The notes under the pieces: model-generated | The model's database searches: none | What the model saw: the letters and a program-made list of their open reading frames with translations, nothing else | Told to the model about the DNA's origin: nothing | Part shown: in pieces, positions 52,101-62,655 of the stretch | How the letters are laid out: each line of letters starts with the position of its first letter | Numbering within the stretch: the stretch's first letter is position 1 | Source of the DNA: Ulva prolifera | Taxonomy: Eukaryota; Chlorophyta; Ulvophyceae; Ulvales; Ulvaceae | Direction: 5' to 3' | DNA: 64,000 nucleotides | Assembly (NCBI GenBank): GCA_023078555.1 | Contig: CM041197.1 | Coordinates: 2,452,501 to 2,516,500, forward strand | Program-made: the position numbers and the translations under genes

Positions 52101-55100
52101 TTTCCAGTCAGCAGGCTCTGGTCGGACGACCAGCGTACGGTATGATGAAGAAACATTTTTCCCAATGGCCTTTCCATTGTCTGCAATGACAGCATGTCGG
52201 GCGCTGACACTTTTGTCAAACTCCTCACGGAGGTCGGCAAAGGCGTAAGTACGGTCCGGCTTCCTTTCGAACAGCAGATTTTCCTGCCACTGGCTGAGAA
52301 CCTTGCGGGTTCCATCGACGTTTCGCTTGAGCTCGCGTAGGATGTCATCAACCTTGTCAATCATGATCTGCAGACAAAGTGCACCGACCTTGATACGTGT
52401 TGCATCTGGTATGACATCTCCGTGCCTTACACTCAATGGAGCTTGCAATCTTCCCGGGACGCGATGCAGCTTCTGCCAACAGTACAGTACACACGAGATG
52501 CTGACAGAAGCAAGCAAAGGTGGGCAGTGAGTGTCATGTTGCCTGTATCAGATTTGTCACCAGGCGAGTAGTGTCTGCCAGCTGAACCGCACCTTCACTT
52601 CGTCAAGGTACTTGTCAATGGTGGGAGAGTTCCAGTCAAGGTTGTTCAAGCCTTCATCCAGACGTGCCCATAGCTCTTCAATTTGTAGTTTCACCAGGGG
52701 CAACTCGACTGGAAGAATTGTTTTCTGTATACGATTCCACACTGCAACAACGAGCTCTAGCGAACCGATATGACGACGAAAGGTCTTGGACCGGTCAAAG
52801 ACACCACGGGCCTCAGATGGCACCTCGATTCCAAGTGACAAAAAGTATTTTGTCTCTCTGAGCAGATTTATCAGAGCAGGGTCAAAGTTGACCTCTACAA
52901 GATTCAGCTCACTTGAATCTTGTGTGTGTCGGCGAAGAAGTTTCAATGCAAGCTTCTCAGTCGAGATCTGCAGACATGCTTAGATTGTAGCATGTTTGTG
53001 ACATGAGGATGCCAATGCTTGCAGACTAGCTCCATGCAAAGGCTATGCCGATGTTCATTGCAGGTGAAGGAGCCCAGGGACAGTGGAACCATGAGTACCA
53101 CGACCTGAATCATTTGTGTGCATATTCAACTAGATGTGGTGGCAGAACTCACCTGAGATACCTGGCCAACCCATGCTTTGACATGTTCCTCTTCAAACTC
53201 ATTCATGGCTTTCAGCAGCGTAGCATGGTCCCCAAACATGCGCCGTGCCTCTTCAGTGTCTAGGACAAGCTTATTGAGGCCCCTAATCTTGTCCATGGGA
53301 GACTCAATCCGCTCACGAAGACCCCTCACCCATTTGATAGCCCCGCTATGACGAGCCGCGTTTTTGGGAAGAACAGGAGCATTTTTATTGTAATGGAAAG
53401 CGTCTTTTACAGAGGCTAGGTCCTGGCTATACGTCATCAACAGCTGCAGCTGCTTTTCTTCCAGAGCCTGCATACTTGCCGTGCCATGAGCCGCAAACTG
53501 CTTCAGACATGGCCACGAGTGCTACCAAACGGCAGGACCGGTGGCATAGACATGCTTACAGCCAAGCCCTTTTAAAATCTGCCCTCTTTCACATGCAGAG
53601 AAGTCCTATTCGGCATGAACATTTTGAAGACATGTGGCTAGATACAAAAATCACAGGATTAAGAGTGATTGTGAAGGAGCGCACCTGAGCGATGATGTCA
53701 CGCTCTAGGAGGCCCTCGAAAGAGTCAAGCAGTTTGAATGTAGCTGACATGGTGGCACAGTCATCAAACGCTGCCAGCACGACTTGGCACAGTCGCCGCT
53801 CTAACTCACGCATGACCGACATAAAGCAATTGTAGTCTAGAGCGAATGCCTCCGCCGCACCCACGTCAATGATGTCATACTCGATGTGCTGCCACTTCTC
53901 CATATTAGCCATAAACTCATCATAGATGTCTCTGACACTTTGACTTAAAAGCTTTCCTGCGAAAACTCTCACATGTCGTGGCATCATAATCAAATGGTGC
54001 AAAAATCATAAATGGTTGTGCAGCCCGCTTTGCAGGTACACTGTGCCATGTCATACAGGAACAAATAACTCTACCGTGTGAGTTGTGCAGTTGGCTGTGT
54101 GCAGGAGACCACACCCTTGGTGCCACCTATTTCAATGCCACGATCACCCCCCAGCTTGCTGAACTGGAGACTTGTGAGATTGATATCTAGGACATCATGC
54201 ACTCGCTCCAGGAATTCGTCTAGCCGCCCAAAAAGTGCCCCTGTCTGCACTTTCCATTGCCGCTCAGGCGCCTCCTCGCTTAATCGGGCCTTATACTCGA
54301 AATAAAAGCTCTTGAATGTCCCCAACACATGAAGGATGGTGCGCAAGGTCTCAACAGCCTCCTGTGGCTCCTTCTGGTGAAGACCCTCTCCAGCTGACAT
54401 CGCCTTTTCTATCAAGGAGTTGCAAATTTCTCGCATGAGGGTCACAATACGAGTGGGCTGTGCATAGTATCCACTGTGCTTCCAGATAAGCATGAGTGTA
54501 TGAAACACCGGCTTGAAGAGGCCTGTGATCTCATTGAATTCATCCCTGCAAGTGCGACGCATGTCTACATATACTCCAGGCAGTCCAACTAAACTGTATT
54601 CTTTCGCTGACAGTCAGGTCCGCTCACTGTGGCCGATGTAATATGGGCATAAAATCCACGAACAGCACCAACAGCAGAAGCCAGACAGGATCTTCGTTCA
54701 CCAACGATGTCACGAGACTGCGGGTCCTTAGGATGAGAAGCACCTGTACAAGAGCTTCTCCAGGCGAGGCTTGAGAGGCGCCAAGAACTTCACATTGTCG
54801 TTGGCGAGTGTCTGAGCTTTTGCAACCTCATCTGCTAGGCGCAGGTACGCAGGGTAGTAGGTTGATTGCGCGTGCTGCAGGACATACACAACTTTCTGAA
54901 CTTGTGACCCTTCCAACTGCTGCTGAATAGAATTAAGATTAGTTGCACGTTCTGTCCAAAAATTGAGCTCCGTCTCGGGACCTGGGTGTTGCCCAAGCTT
55001 GAGTGGCTCGTCAGGATCAGACTTAAGAACTGTCTTGATCTGCTTCGTCCAAGTGACAACACATGACTCGAGAATGTGTATTCGGTCATGGTCCTCCGCT

Positions 55101-55910
55101 GCCACGAGTTCTGTGGCATCAAGGCTGTCGATATCTGTAGCATGACCGAAATCGTCAGTCGGATGCCATAAGAACTTGTACCTTCACGCTCGACCAGGGA
55201 AATGCTGCACTGTTTGAAGCTAGGCTCTGGCTGTATCTCAAAGGGACCAGCACCTGCCGGCAAAGGTAGTGTCGTTTTGCCTTGCATCTGGCCAATCGCC
55301 ACAAAAACACTAGCTGTGAATTTGTGCAGGGACTCTGAGACTTCTTTGGTTAGGAAGTCCGGCCAGCCATCCTGATTACCTGGGCAGCTCAGAAGAGGCA
55401 TGAACACATGTTTCGTTATGCTGGACAATGACTCGAGTGGTGTTTCTGTCGAGTCTCCATAGATGACCTGCTCATGTAAATTATCGTTGGTCAGCGCACA
55501 CGGCTCTCTTTTCAAGAAAAACATCGCCTTCTTCTTGTACTTGACTGGAGGGTGCATTGCTGCCACATAATCTCGCCCATTCTCAGCATAAATGATGAGT
55601 CGCATGGCATTGTCCTTGTTGATGAACCCCTCTATGTCCTTCCTGCAAGGTGAGAAAAATTGTTGGCAACTCGCACGCGGGGCAGCCCGCGTGAAGGAGC
55701 TGAGAAAGTGCACAATTGGGCAGCGTAGGAAGTTGCCTCCACAAGATGTATGGTCGCAGGTGCGGTCCGCTATAGGCAGCATAAGAAAACGTTCACGTAC
55801 TTGGATTCACTATTAGATATGGCCTTCCAAATATCCTCTTTTACTTTCAGGGTCGTACATACTCGAGCTCCAAGCCATGCTAAACGCTTGTCTGGGCCCG
55901 ACTCGGCCAT
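34129..55910 (-). CDS. Outer-arm axonemal dynein beta heavy chain (ODA4 / DNAH9-11-17 class)
   Basis: The second giant multi-exon dynein gene. ATG at 55910 starts [18 protein letters not shown]. Exon 1 (55801-55910) splices in phase to ...[14 protein letters not shown]. The tail contains [12 protein letters not shown] and [16 protein letters not shown] followed by [15 protein letters not shown], the arrangement of beta-class chains. The ring has canonical AAA1 and AAA2 loops, an AAA3 loop split by an intron, and AAA4 GVGGSGKQ. The stalk head ([40 protein letters not shown]) also fits the beta class. The C terminus has [15 protein letters not shown] and [14 protein letters not shown], then TAA at 34129. 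This chain drives outer-arm ATP-dependent doublet sliding in the axoneme. A gamma-class (DNAH5/8) identity was considered, but the tail and stalk favour beta. No disruption was seen. Confidence 0.93.
38860..40360 (-). other. Beta-chain stalk and microtubule-binding domain
   Basis: Coiled coil 1 is at about 39900-40360, with repeated Lys/Glu heptads and the segment [20 protein letters not shown]. The microtubule-binding head is at about 39210-39660 in two or more exons ([18 protein letters not shown], then [18 protein letters not shown] and [16 protein letters not shown]). Coiled coil 2 follows at about 38860-39200, ending near [18 protein letters not shown]. The head sequence is very close to the outer-arm consensus as I remember it. 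Confidence 0.88.
41183..41206 (-). other. Beta-chain AAA4 P-loop
   Basis: GVGGSGKQ in the context [19 protein letters not shown], the usual axonemal AAA4 loop. It is followed by [18 protein letters not shown] and the PEDVENF segment leading to the stalk. Confidence 0.9.
42905..43275 (-). other. Beta-chain AAA3 P-loop, split by an intron
   Basis: The upstream exon ends ...CMFVGNTG before a GTGCTC donor. The downstream exon resumes after CAG with [11 protein letters not shown]. Joining them in phase gives the normal axonemal loop VGNTGTSKT. The intron (about 42923-43255, some 333 bp) falls inside the codon of the central Gly. Confidence 0.85.
44341..44364 (-). other. Beta-chain AAA2 P-loop
   Basis: GPAGCGKT preceded by RWSVFLL and followed by [16 protein letters not shown]. 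The AAA2 segments [16 protein letters not shown] and [17 protein letters not shown] follow in the same exon. Confidence 0.88.
46076..46099 (-). other. Beta-chain AAA1 P-loop
   Basis: GPAGTGKT in the context [20 protein letters not shown], followed by [15 protein letters not shown] and [18 protein letters not shown] in the same exon. Both Walker motifs of the main ATPase site are intact. Confidence 0.9.
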
Positions 55911-56589
55911 GACGCTCAGTCGACGCTACAAAATGCGCAAGAACTCGAAATCGAAGCCAGATGACAATTATTCAAACACAAGGGATTCGAATTGCCCCTG
56001 CAGTACAGATTATACGGTCGATGCTGCCTCGCATAAACGGCAATGGCGTTTGAATCGGTGGTAACGTCGGGCGCTCTACCTACCAAATCAGCGACAACAG
56101 ACAAATTCAGACCACAACTTTGTTGCTCTTGCGGGATGGGGCGTGTCCTACATGAGGTGGTGGTCTAGCGCAAGCTCTTAATGACCGGTTCATGTATAAA
56201 CACGTGCCTCCCGGAAGGCAGCATGCATTATTGAAACGGCAGAGTGACATTAGCATTGTCGAGTGTACATCACAGACACGGAATCAATTTCACGCTTCGC
56301 CGTCTATGATCGTGCAAAGGATGTTAATGGCTACAGGTATACACGTAGCAGTCATTGATCTTGGCGAAGAGCTGCGACATATGGCCAACAATTCTTCAAC
56401 AGCATAATGAGATATGCCTTTACGTGACCAGTTTCCGTGATAACGACATCGTAGCATATATGCCTGCGCGATCGCTGAGGTCACTCCCTTCCGGGGCGAC
56501 GCATGACCATTTTGTGCACTACATCATGTGCCACATGGACTATGTGATAATGCTGTAGCCGGGTCGCTGTTTGTGCGGTGGCAGCCAGG
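55911..56589. promoter_or_regulatory. Divergent spacer between beta-chain gene and PGPG-type gene
   Basis: The start codons at 55910 (minus) and 56590 (plus) leave 679 bp between two probable ciliary genes, so both 5' regions must lie here. I could not identify a defined element. A tRNA-like patch near 55985-56098 was examined and rejected. The idea of a shared promoter is inference from geometry. Confidence 0.35.
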
Positions 56590-59001
56590 ATGACCACGTC
56601 CGCACCACATCCCGCTGATGTTGGCGTGCAAGTCCGAGAGTACTTGGATGGTAGTGAAGCAAAACAGATGGCGCTACGCCAGCGAATGTGGAAGGTATTC
56701 CATCTCGATAACTATGAAGTGTTTGTTATTGTCAACGTCCAGCTGTTCCAGATCAGCAGCAGATGCGTCCCATGTAGGACAGGAGCGCGAAGGGCCCCGT
56801 GCTGCCCAAGAATCCGTTTAGGTTTCCTCTCCAGGCTCCAAATGGGGACTTTTCTGCCGTGATCATACCCGAAAGCGATGGAGCCAGTGCATGCGTCCCA
56901 ACGCACCTGCAGCGGTATAGGGGAAGCATGTTTGTGGATACCAACACTCATACAATGTGCGATGCTGAAGGAACCATTGTTGACCTGGTATACCTCATCT
57001 ATACCCTCCGCTGGCACGCATGTTTTTGCCCGAGTGCTATGCGACGATGAAGACGTCCAGTAGACGGATGCAGGTTTGCTCTCCACCCTCCTGACGGGGA
57101 GGCCAAACTTGGTATCAAAGCAAGCAGTGATCGGAGTCCACTAAAGTATAGAGGAACTATGCTTTCCGATACTTCCAACCGACTTCCATCAGAGATTATC
57201 GCGAAGCAGGACACTCGTCTTGCGCATGTGGTGTGTTTTTCCTCAGCATTTCACCCTGTCCTCCAGTTCAGGCTGTTGCATATCGGCCTGAGGTTGTATC
57301 AATCTGTGTCTCTCTGTGGTGTGATCTATGTGATTGAGGTTCTGGATCGGTATTACACCTCAAGGAGTTATGTGTGGATGTGGAAGTGCCATCATGCCTA
57401 GAATGACAAGTTATCAGCACGACTGGTGCAACCTCAGTAACAACCATCTCTCAACATGGACTCGATCATCATTCAAAGATTTTGAAGTGGGTCAGGTGCT
57501 CATCACAGAGTTGGAGCGGGAATTGGAAAGGCGCTGCTGCTGCGAGTTTCAGCAAATGAGGCACCACATGTTTACACCATACACCAAGCACTACACTCAT
57601 CTTTTTTTCAAGAAGCTATAGATGTCCGGCATGATGTGTTCAGTTGCAGATGTATTGCATTGTAGTTCAATCCGCCGAAGGAGTACATCCCTGGTCCAGG
57701 AGAAGTATTGTGGGAGCGAGCACTTGGCGGCCAATCGTTGGGACCCTATCACTACCTGACTAAATCATCCATCAGCAGATCGCCTGGCCGTGATCCACAA
57801 CGCCCCTCTCAGTCATTCACTGCGCAATGCCGCCCTGACCCGTCCACCATCATCACGTCTGCAGCTCCCGACGTTGTCTACTCCCCGGCTGCTCCAGACT
57901 ATGACTCTTGGCTTTCGTCCGGCTTTGCCACAACATCCAATCTGCGTGACATTAAAGCGGAGACATGGGGACGTAACCCGCGAGAGCCTCGGGATCCTCA
58001 TGCGGCCCCTGGCCCGTACGCTCTCTAGCATGCTCAAACTGCGGAGGAGGGCAGCACCCAGCTGCATATTTGTGTCTGGGCTACAATTCATACCATGCAC
58101 CAAAACCTCGAGGACCTAGGTTTGGACATGCGCTGGGCCCGTGCCTGGCTACACAAGTGCACCATGGCAACCGGTACAGGAGCAAAGTGGATCTTCATCG
58201 CGCCGTGCGGTATGCAGGAAGGAGTTTCCGGTACTGGGAAAGTGTGGCCGCCCGTACGATATCTCAACGCGAGCTCGGCCAGGCACAGCGTTGAATAAGA
58301 GTGAGGTCAGCGCACCGCAGTCCCAGTCTGTGCAGCATGTGAGTAAACACTGCAAGAGGCGAGGCATTCACATTGCCCCTGCCAAACCCTCATATGGACG
58401 ACAGAACGCAACGATGATGACACGACATCCTGGACGAGATGTCCGCCCCGGCACACGCTCCACTGTCCACAGCCCTTACACACGTCCAGAAGAGATGGGG
58501 CCAGGCACAGCTTTTCCGCTGGTGGACTTTAATACACCTTCACACGTGGCCCGAGCAGCACGTGCAAAGAGCATACGGTGTGCAGTCATACAGTTTAGCC
58601 TGCGCTTGTGCTAACGGCAGCCTTCTATCAAAGTCCACCAATGCTCATACGCATCCTGGGTCATTGATGCCAGCTCGACCAACAAACATGCACTTGCACA
58701 CTGTGGACAGCAAGTTTGCTGCAGCAAATTGAATGTTGATGGCGGGAATACAGCAATGTGTTCGTGGTGCTGCAGGCAGTGTAGTGGTGTTGCATCAAAT
58801 CCATTAGTCCATGTGAAGGCAGTCCGCGAGGTGCAGCAGTTGAAGTGGGAGCTACAGCAGCAATACATGTTTGCACAGCAAACCGCGTCCAGGACGTTGG
58901 CACACGACAAACGTCAGCCACAGTATATGTCCGGAGCTGAGGTTCCTCTAGACGTTCGCCGCATGGAAGTGCTTCGGCGTGTGGGGCTGTGCACTGCTTG
59001 A
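56590..59001 (+). CDS. Putative flagella-associated PGPG-repeat (SHIPPO/STPG-like) protein
   Basis: Multi-exon gene built by eye. Exon 1 (56590-56694) encodes MTTSAPHPADVGVQVREYLD... and joins in phase to exon 2 at 56778 (DRSAKGPVLPKNPFRFPLQ). Exon 2 ends near 56980. A third exon starts near 57074 (FALHPPDGEAKLGIKASSD). Exons 2 and 3 both contain an R/KYRG-S/T-M motif. Later segments include NPPKEYIPGPGEVLWERALG near 57675, GYNSYHAPKPRGPRFGHALG near 58080 and EEMGPGTAFPLVDFNTPS near 58495. The last exon ends HVKAVREVQQLKWELQQQY...RVGLCTA at the TGA at 58999. PGPG-type repeats with spaced aromatic residues are typical of microtubule-associated SHIPPO/STPG proteins. Internal exon boundaries from 57230 to 58720 are uncertain, and the family is not firmly recognised. 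Confidence 0.45.
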
Positions 59002-59150
59002 CAGCTACGTGTGTGTGTGCAGTCCGTGCGATACTAGAGAGGGTGTAAGACAAGACACCCTGTGTCAATATCAACGCAGAAGCTTTGCATCGCCATGTAA
59101 CAGCAGGCATCTTGCTGGCCACACACTTCATGATGCACTCATCACATGGG

Positions 59151-61194
59151 TCATTCCTGGTTATGCTTTGTTCCTGGCCCAGACCCCAAAACCCGATCCT
59201 TCGCTAAAATTGCGACATCTGTCCAACACCCGATATACGCCCACGACAAGCAGTATGCCATCATAATTGCAAACGCAGACCCTTCTGATGCCCCCAGCGT
59301 GTCAATCGACAGGTTGACTGCACCCGTGGCAAGGTTTGCAACAAGAAAGGCAGCAAGTTGGTGCCTAGACAGTCCATGCACCAGGCCACAGTCTCTCTGA
59401 GCACGGGTCCCGGCAATGACGGCAGACACTATGTCTGCAATGGCAGACATTTGTAGCTGCGTGAGCGCGAGTGCCAGCACCCACAGCACATACGCAGCAT
59501 TAGCAAATCGCCGGGACACAGGCTGGACGAGCACATCAGCTGCATAGGCCAGCGCCCAGGCCACACCCACTGCACACGACAAAGCGGCATGCCACGCTGC
59601 AACATTCGAGGCACCAGAACGTGCACTAATACCCACGCGGGAAGAGCGGTGCAACACGAACTGCTGGAACCACTTCGCAGTCCTGTTATCCTCGTCAAGC
59701 AGTGCTGCTGAAGCAGCCCCAAAGTAGCACAACGCAGCATAGCCAAACAGAGACATGATGCCCTCCTTATTGGAATCAAACAGTGAGCTGCGGTCCCTGT
59801 CGTCGCCGGCCAGCCACTCCGTCCAGCCGGGCAACAGCAGGATGCCCTGGTACAAGACCATGAGCGCCACTGCCATGCTAGCAGCCGTCTTGCCTGAGAG
59901 TGGCAGGATTGCTGTGAAACAGGCGACGCTGGCTAAGGTGAAAAAGAAGTTCCAGTGGATGCCATACTCACTCTGATGCTCCTGCACTGATCCAGGATGA
60001 TTAAGATGAATGTTGGAAGCATGGACAGTAGAGCACATCGTGCATCACAAGGCATGCAGAATGGTGGACATGCACATTCGACATGCAATGTCACACGAAT
60101 GTACATCCCGCATGCAAAGTTGTGCCACGCGCATGTAGAGATTCTAGTTCACTGCGGAACAGACCGACATCGGACCGAAGCTTAGGTAGCTGTGATATAT
60201 TACTGTAAACATCTGGCATGCAGTACGCCTAGTGCGTACCTGATATTCAACGGTCTTCGTGAGAACCAGCCTGGCAGCTCCCAAAGCTGCAAGGGGCCCG
60301 ACACTGCGTGCAGCCCTCAACAGCAATGTAGCAGGACTATTGCTACGGCTGTGTGTACATTTCTTCACCACCTGGCCTTCATGCTCGGCACCAGGATGCT
60401 TTTGAATGGACTGAAGGAGGGCCTTTCTCTGTGCAAAATGCCGTTGCATTCGGAGGCCCAGCATCAGGCCAAACGAGAACACGTACAGACCCGGACCAAG
60501 GTCCATCAGGCCTGTACCGAACGTCTCTGCCTTTGCCAGTCTCCGGGGGAAGGATCGAAAATCGACTGCGAGGATTGCAATGCAGGTGTACACTGTGAGG
60601 CCCGCACGGAACACTGCGATATAGCTGCACAGGAATACCAGGGCTGCTGATTGGGGTTCTGGAGCTCCACAGTTGTACAATTGATGTACAGCAACGGCAA
60701 CTTATGTTTTTCCTGCTTTGTGGGTCGACGCCAGAGGACGCACGATTTGGGGTGGCTGTGCATCGATTTGGCTACCTCCATCCAGCCAACCCTTCTAGTG
60801 CTGGCCTTGGTGTCGAGCGGCCACAGGCTCATCAGAACAGCCAGCAGTGTCAAAAAAAATACAAGCGAGGCTGAAATATAGCGTGTTTCATCTGTCCAGC
60901 ATGCCATCAACGTCGGCAGGAGAAGGGTCAGGCACTCGACAACGTACTGTCCATGTTCGCTGACGATAGTGCCAGAAGCCTTGTATCCTACGCACATCAG
61001 TACCACATGTGCAAATGTCGACACACTTTGATAAGAAAGCTGACTCTTGCGACCTTTTGCTTGAAGCACGGCGCACCTAATGCGTACACCACCCTCGCGC
61101 AGGGAAAGACGGACGTGATCAACAGTATATCCAGCCACGTCGTGCCGGTATGTCCCGATACGAAAGCTTCTTTCAAGCTCACGTCTGACGGCAT
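59151..61194 (-). CDS. PIGW: GPI-anchor inositol acyltransferase (GWT1/PIG-W)
   Basis: Multi-pass ER membrane protein that acylates the inositol of GlcN-PI early in GPI-anchor synthesis. The start at 61194 gives MPSDVSLKEAFVSGHTGTTW, matching the KEAFVSxxxG N terminus of the family. A GTCGCAAG donor follows CFKQK near 61055. The second exon (from about 60960) has hydrophobic helices (YISASLVFFLTLLAVLMSLW). The third (about 60245-60640) has the hallmark AILAVDFRSFPRRLAKAETF and GTGLMDLGPG, ending LTKTVEYQ. The last (59151-59987) begins EHQSEYGIHWNFFFTLAS and has NKEGIMSLFGYAALCYFG, YVLWVLALALTQL and FLVANLATGAVNLSIDTLGA. All core family blocks are present. The gene converges on the PGPG gene with about 150 bp between stops. 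Confidence 0.9.
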
Positions 61195-62397
61195 GTTTAA
61201 TCTGCTCTTGAGCGGTCCACGTACGACTCAGGTCGCAGCATGAGGCAGAGACCAGAAGGGCTGGCATCCTGGCATCCCGTATCGGTTTGGAGAACGAAGC
61301 TCAGCTAAACTTCAGCATGTCTGGATTCTAAAGGGCAGGGTTTATCTGCACATCTAAACTGACGTCTAATATCTGATCACTGCTAGTGCGTGAGACGTAA
61401 AGAACGTGCCCTGTTCTTGTCTCCATGACCAATGATCTGGAATCGTTTACATTCCGAGTGACGGCACTCACCTTATCAAGTGTAGTTTCTGCCAACATTT
61501 GAAAGTTTTTAACATAGCAGGTTCTTCATGTCAAGACCGTGCGGAACACTGTAACTTCTTTTGCACCTGTGGACATGTCCTGAATCTGGAGAGGACTGGA
61601 CTTCCACGCGAACTGATATGTATGAGCATAAGCATTTATCTCAACCATCCAGATATGTGCATAGAAGTTCTGCGTTGCTGTTGGGTTCAGCTCCCCATTT
61701 GGGTTTGGAAGCTGAAGCAATCAGTGAACATTGTGCTGGTGTCAAGACGCGCTTTAGTCTCATCAAGTGTGCACAGGTGTTAAAGCGGGCGCCATATTCA
61801 GGGTAACGTCCTGTACACAGACCTCATGTGTTACAAGGATACAGTGAGCGAGGCAGGTAGCACCGCGGCAATAACTAGGGGAATCGCACACCCACGCAAC
61901 CAGCCACACGCAGCACACATCAGCACACCCACGCAACGTCAGCACCTGCGCTGGCCACAGCCACACAGCCACACACAATCCCCCATACCCCACACCCACA
62001 AGCACACCCGCACGCCCACCCACCCACCAGCCCGGCTCCAGAGCCCCGACAGCACGCGCAGCCGAGGCCACAAAGCCAAACACACCGAGACAGCAACCCC
62101 CCCGGAGAGGCCCAGCCTCCCCCAGCAAACCCCACCCCGCCCATCACCCGCACACCACCCCGCACACTCGTAAGCCCATACCCCCCATCCCCAATCCCCA
62201 GCCCGGCCTGCCCGAAACCCCCGGTCACGCCCTGACGGCGGGCCGCACGCAAACGCACGGCAAGGGCAGCGTCAAAGCGCGGCACGCCGAGCGCAAGGCC
62301 GGGCACCCAAGGCGGATGGCAGGCCAGGGCCACCGCCGCCACAAAGCGGACAAGGCCGGGGGCGTACGCAGTGTCTACCGTCAAACAGGCCTCATTT
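61195..62397. other. Upstream region of GWT1 with a strand-biased C/CA-rich tract
   Basis: From 61195 to about 61850 the DNA is AT-richer and shows no gene. From about 61890 to 62240 the plus strand is dominated by C and CA runs (CCCACCCACCCACC, CACACCCACAAGCACACCC), so the minus strand is G-rich with GGTGG/GGGTG runs. From about 62230 to 62400 a minus-strand frame looks coding-like (LVRFVAAVALACHPPWVPGL), but no exon partners were found. Confidence 0.4.
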
Positions 62398-62655
62398 GTG
62401 GTCACCAGTGCTCTACATCCCGCCGGGTTTCCCGCTGAAATAGCCGATTTTTCTGAAAATGCCGCCAAGATTTAAAAGAAACCAGCGGTTTTCGCCGCTG
62501 AAAATGCCGTCAATGCCAGCATTCTCTAGAGAAAGCGAGCGTATCCCGCTGGAAGCTGTCCCTTAGTGGTGCAGTACCGCTAGAATTTGGAAAAGTCCAG
62601 CGGGAATCCCTCCGGGGAAAAATTCCCCGTATACGTATAGAGCACTGGTGGTCAC
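62398..62655. mobile_element. hAT-type MITE, 242 bp, with 8-bp target site duplication
   Basis: The element is 62406-62647. It begins CAGTGCTCTA and ends TAGAGCACTG, a perfect 10-bp terminal inverted repeat starting with the CAG typical of hAT elements. GTGGTCAC flanks it on both sides (62398-62405 and 62648-62655), a perfect 8-bp target duplication, as hAT transposases make. CCCGCTG or its complement recurs near both ends, like subterminal binding sites. It is far too short for a transposase, so it would be mobilised in trans. The intact duplication and termini suggest a recent insertion. Confidence 0.88.

Noticed and set aside
34129-55910. Outer-arm gamma class (DNAH5/8) identity for the minus-strand dynein
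   Set aside because: The N-terminal tail order ([10 protein letters not shown] then [12 protein letters not shown]) and the stalk-head segment [12 protein letters not shown] fit the beta class better. Motifs shared with gamma, such as WPLDK near the C terminus, are common to outer-arm chains.
55985-56098. tRNA-like patch on the minus strand (GGTAGGTAGAGC and ATTCGAATCC words)
   Set aside because: The two words are about 80 bases apart. The T-stem does not pair around the TTCGAAT loop, and no acceptor stem or anticodon arm could be folded.
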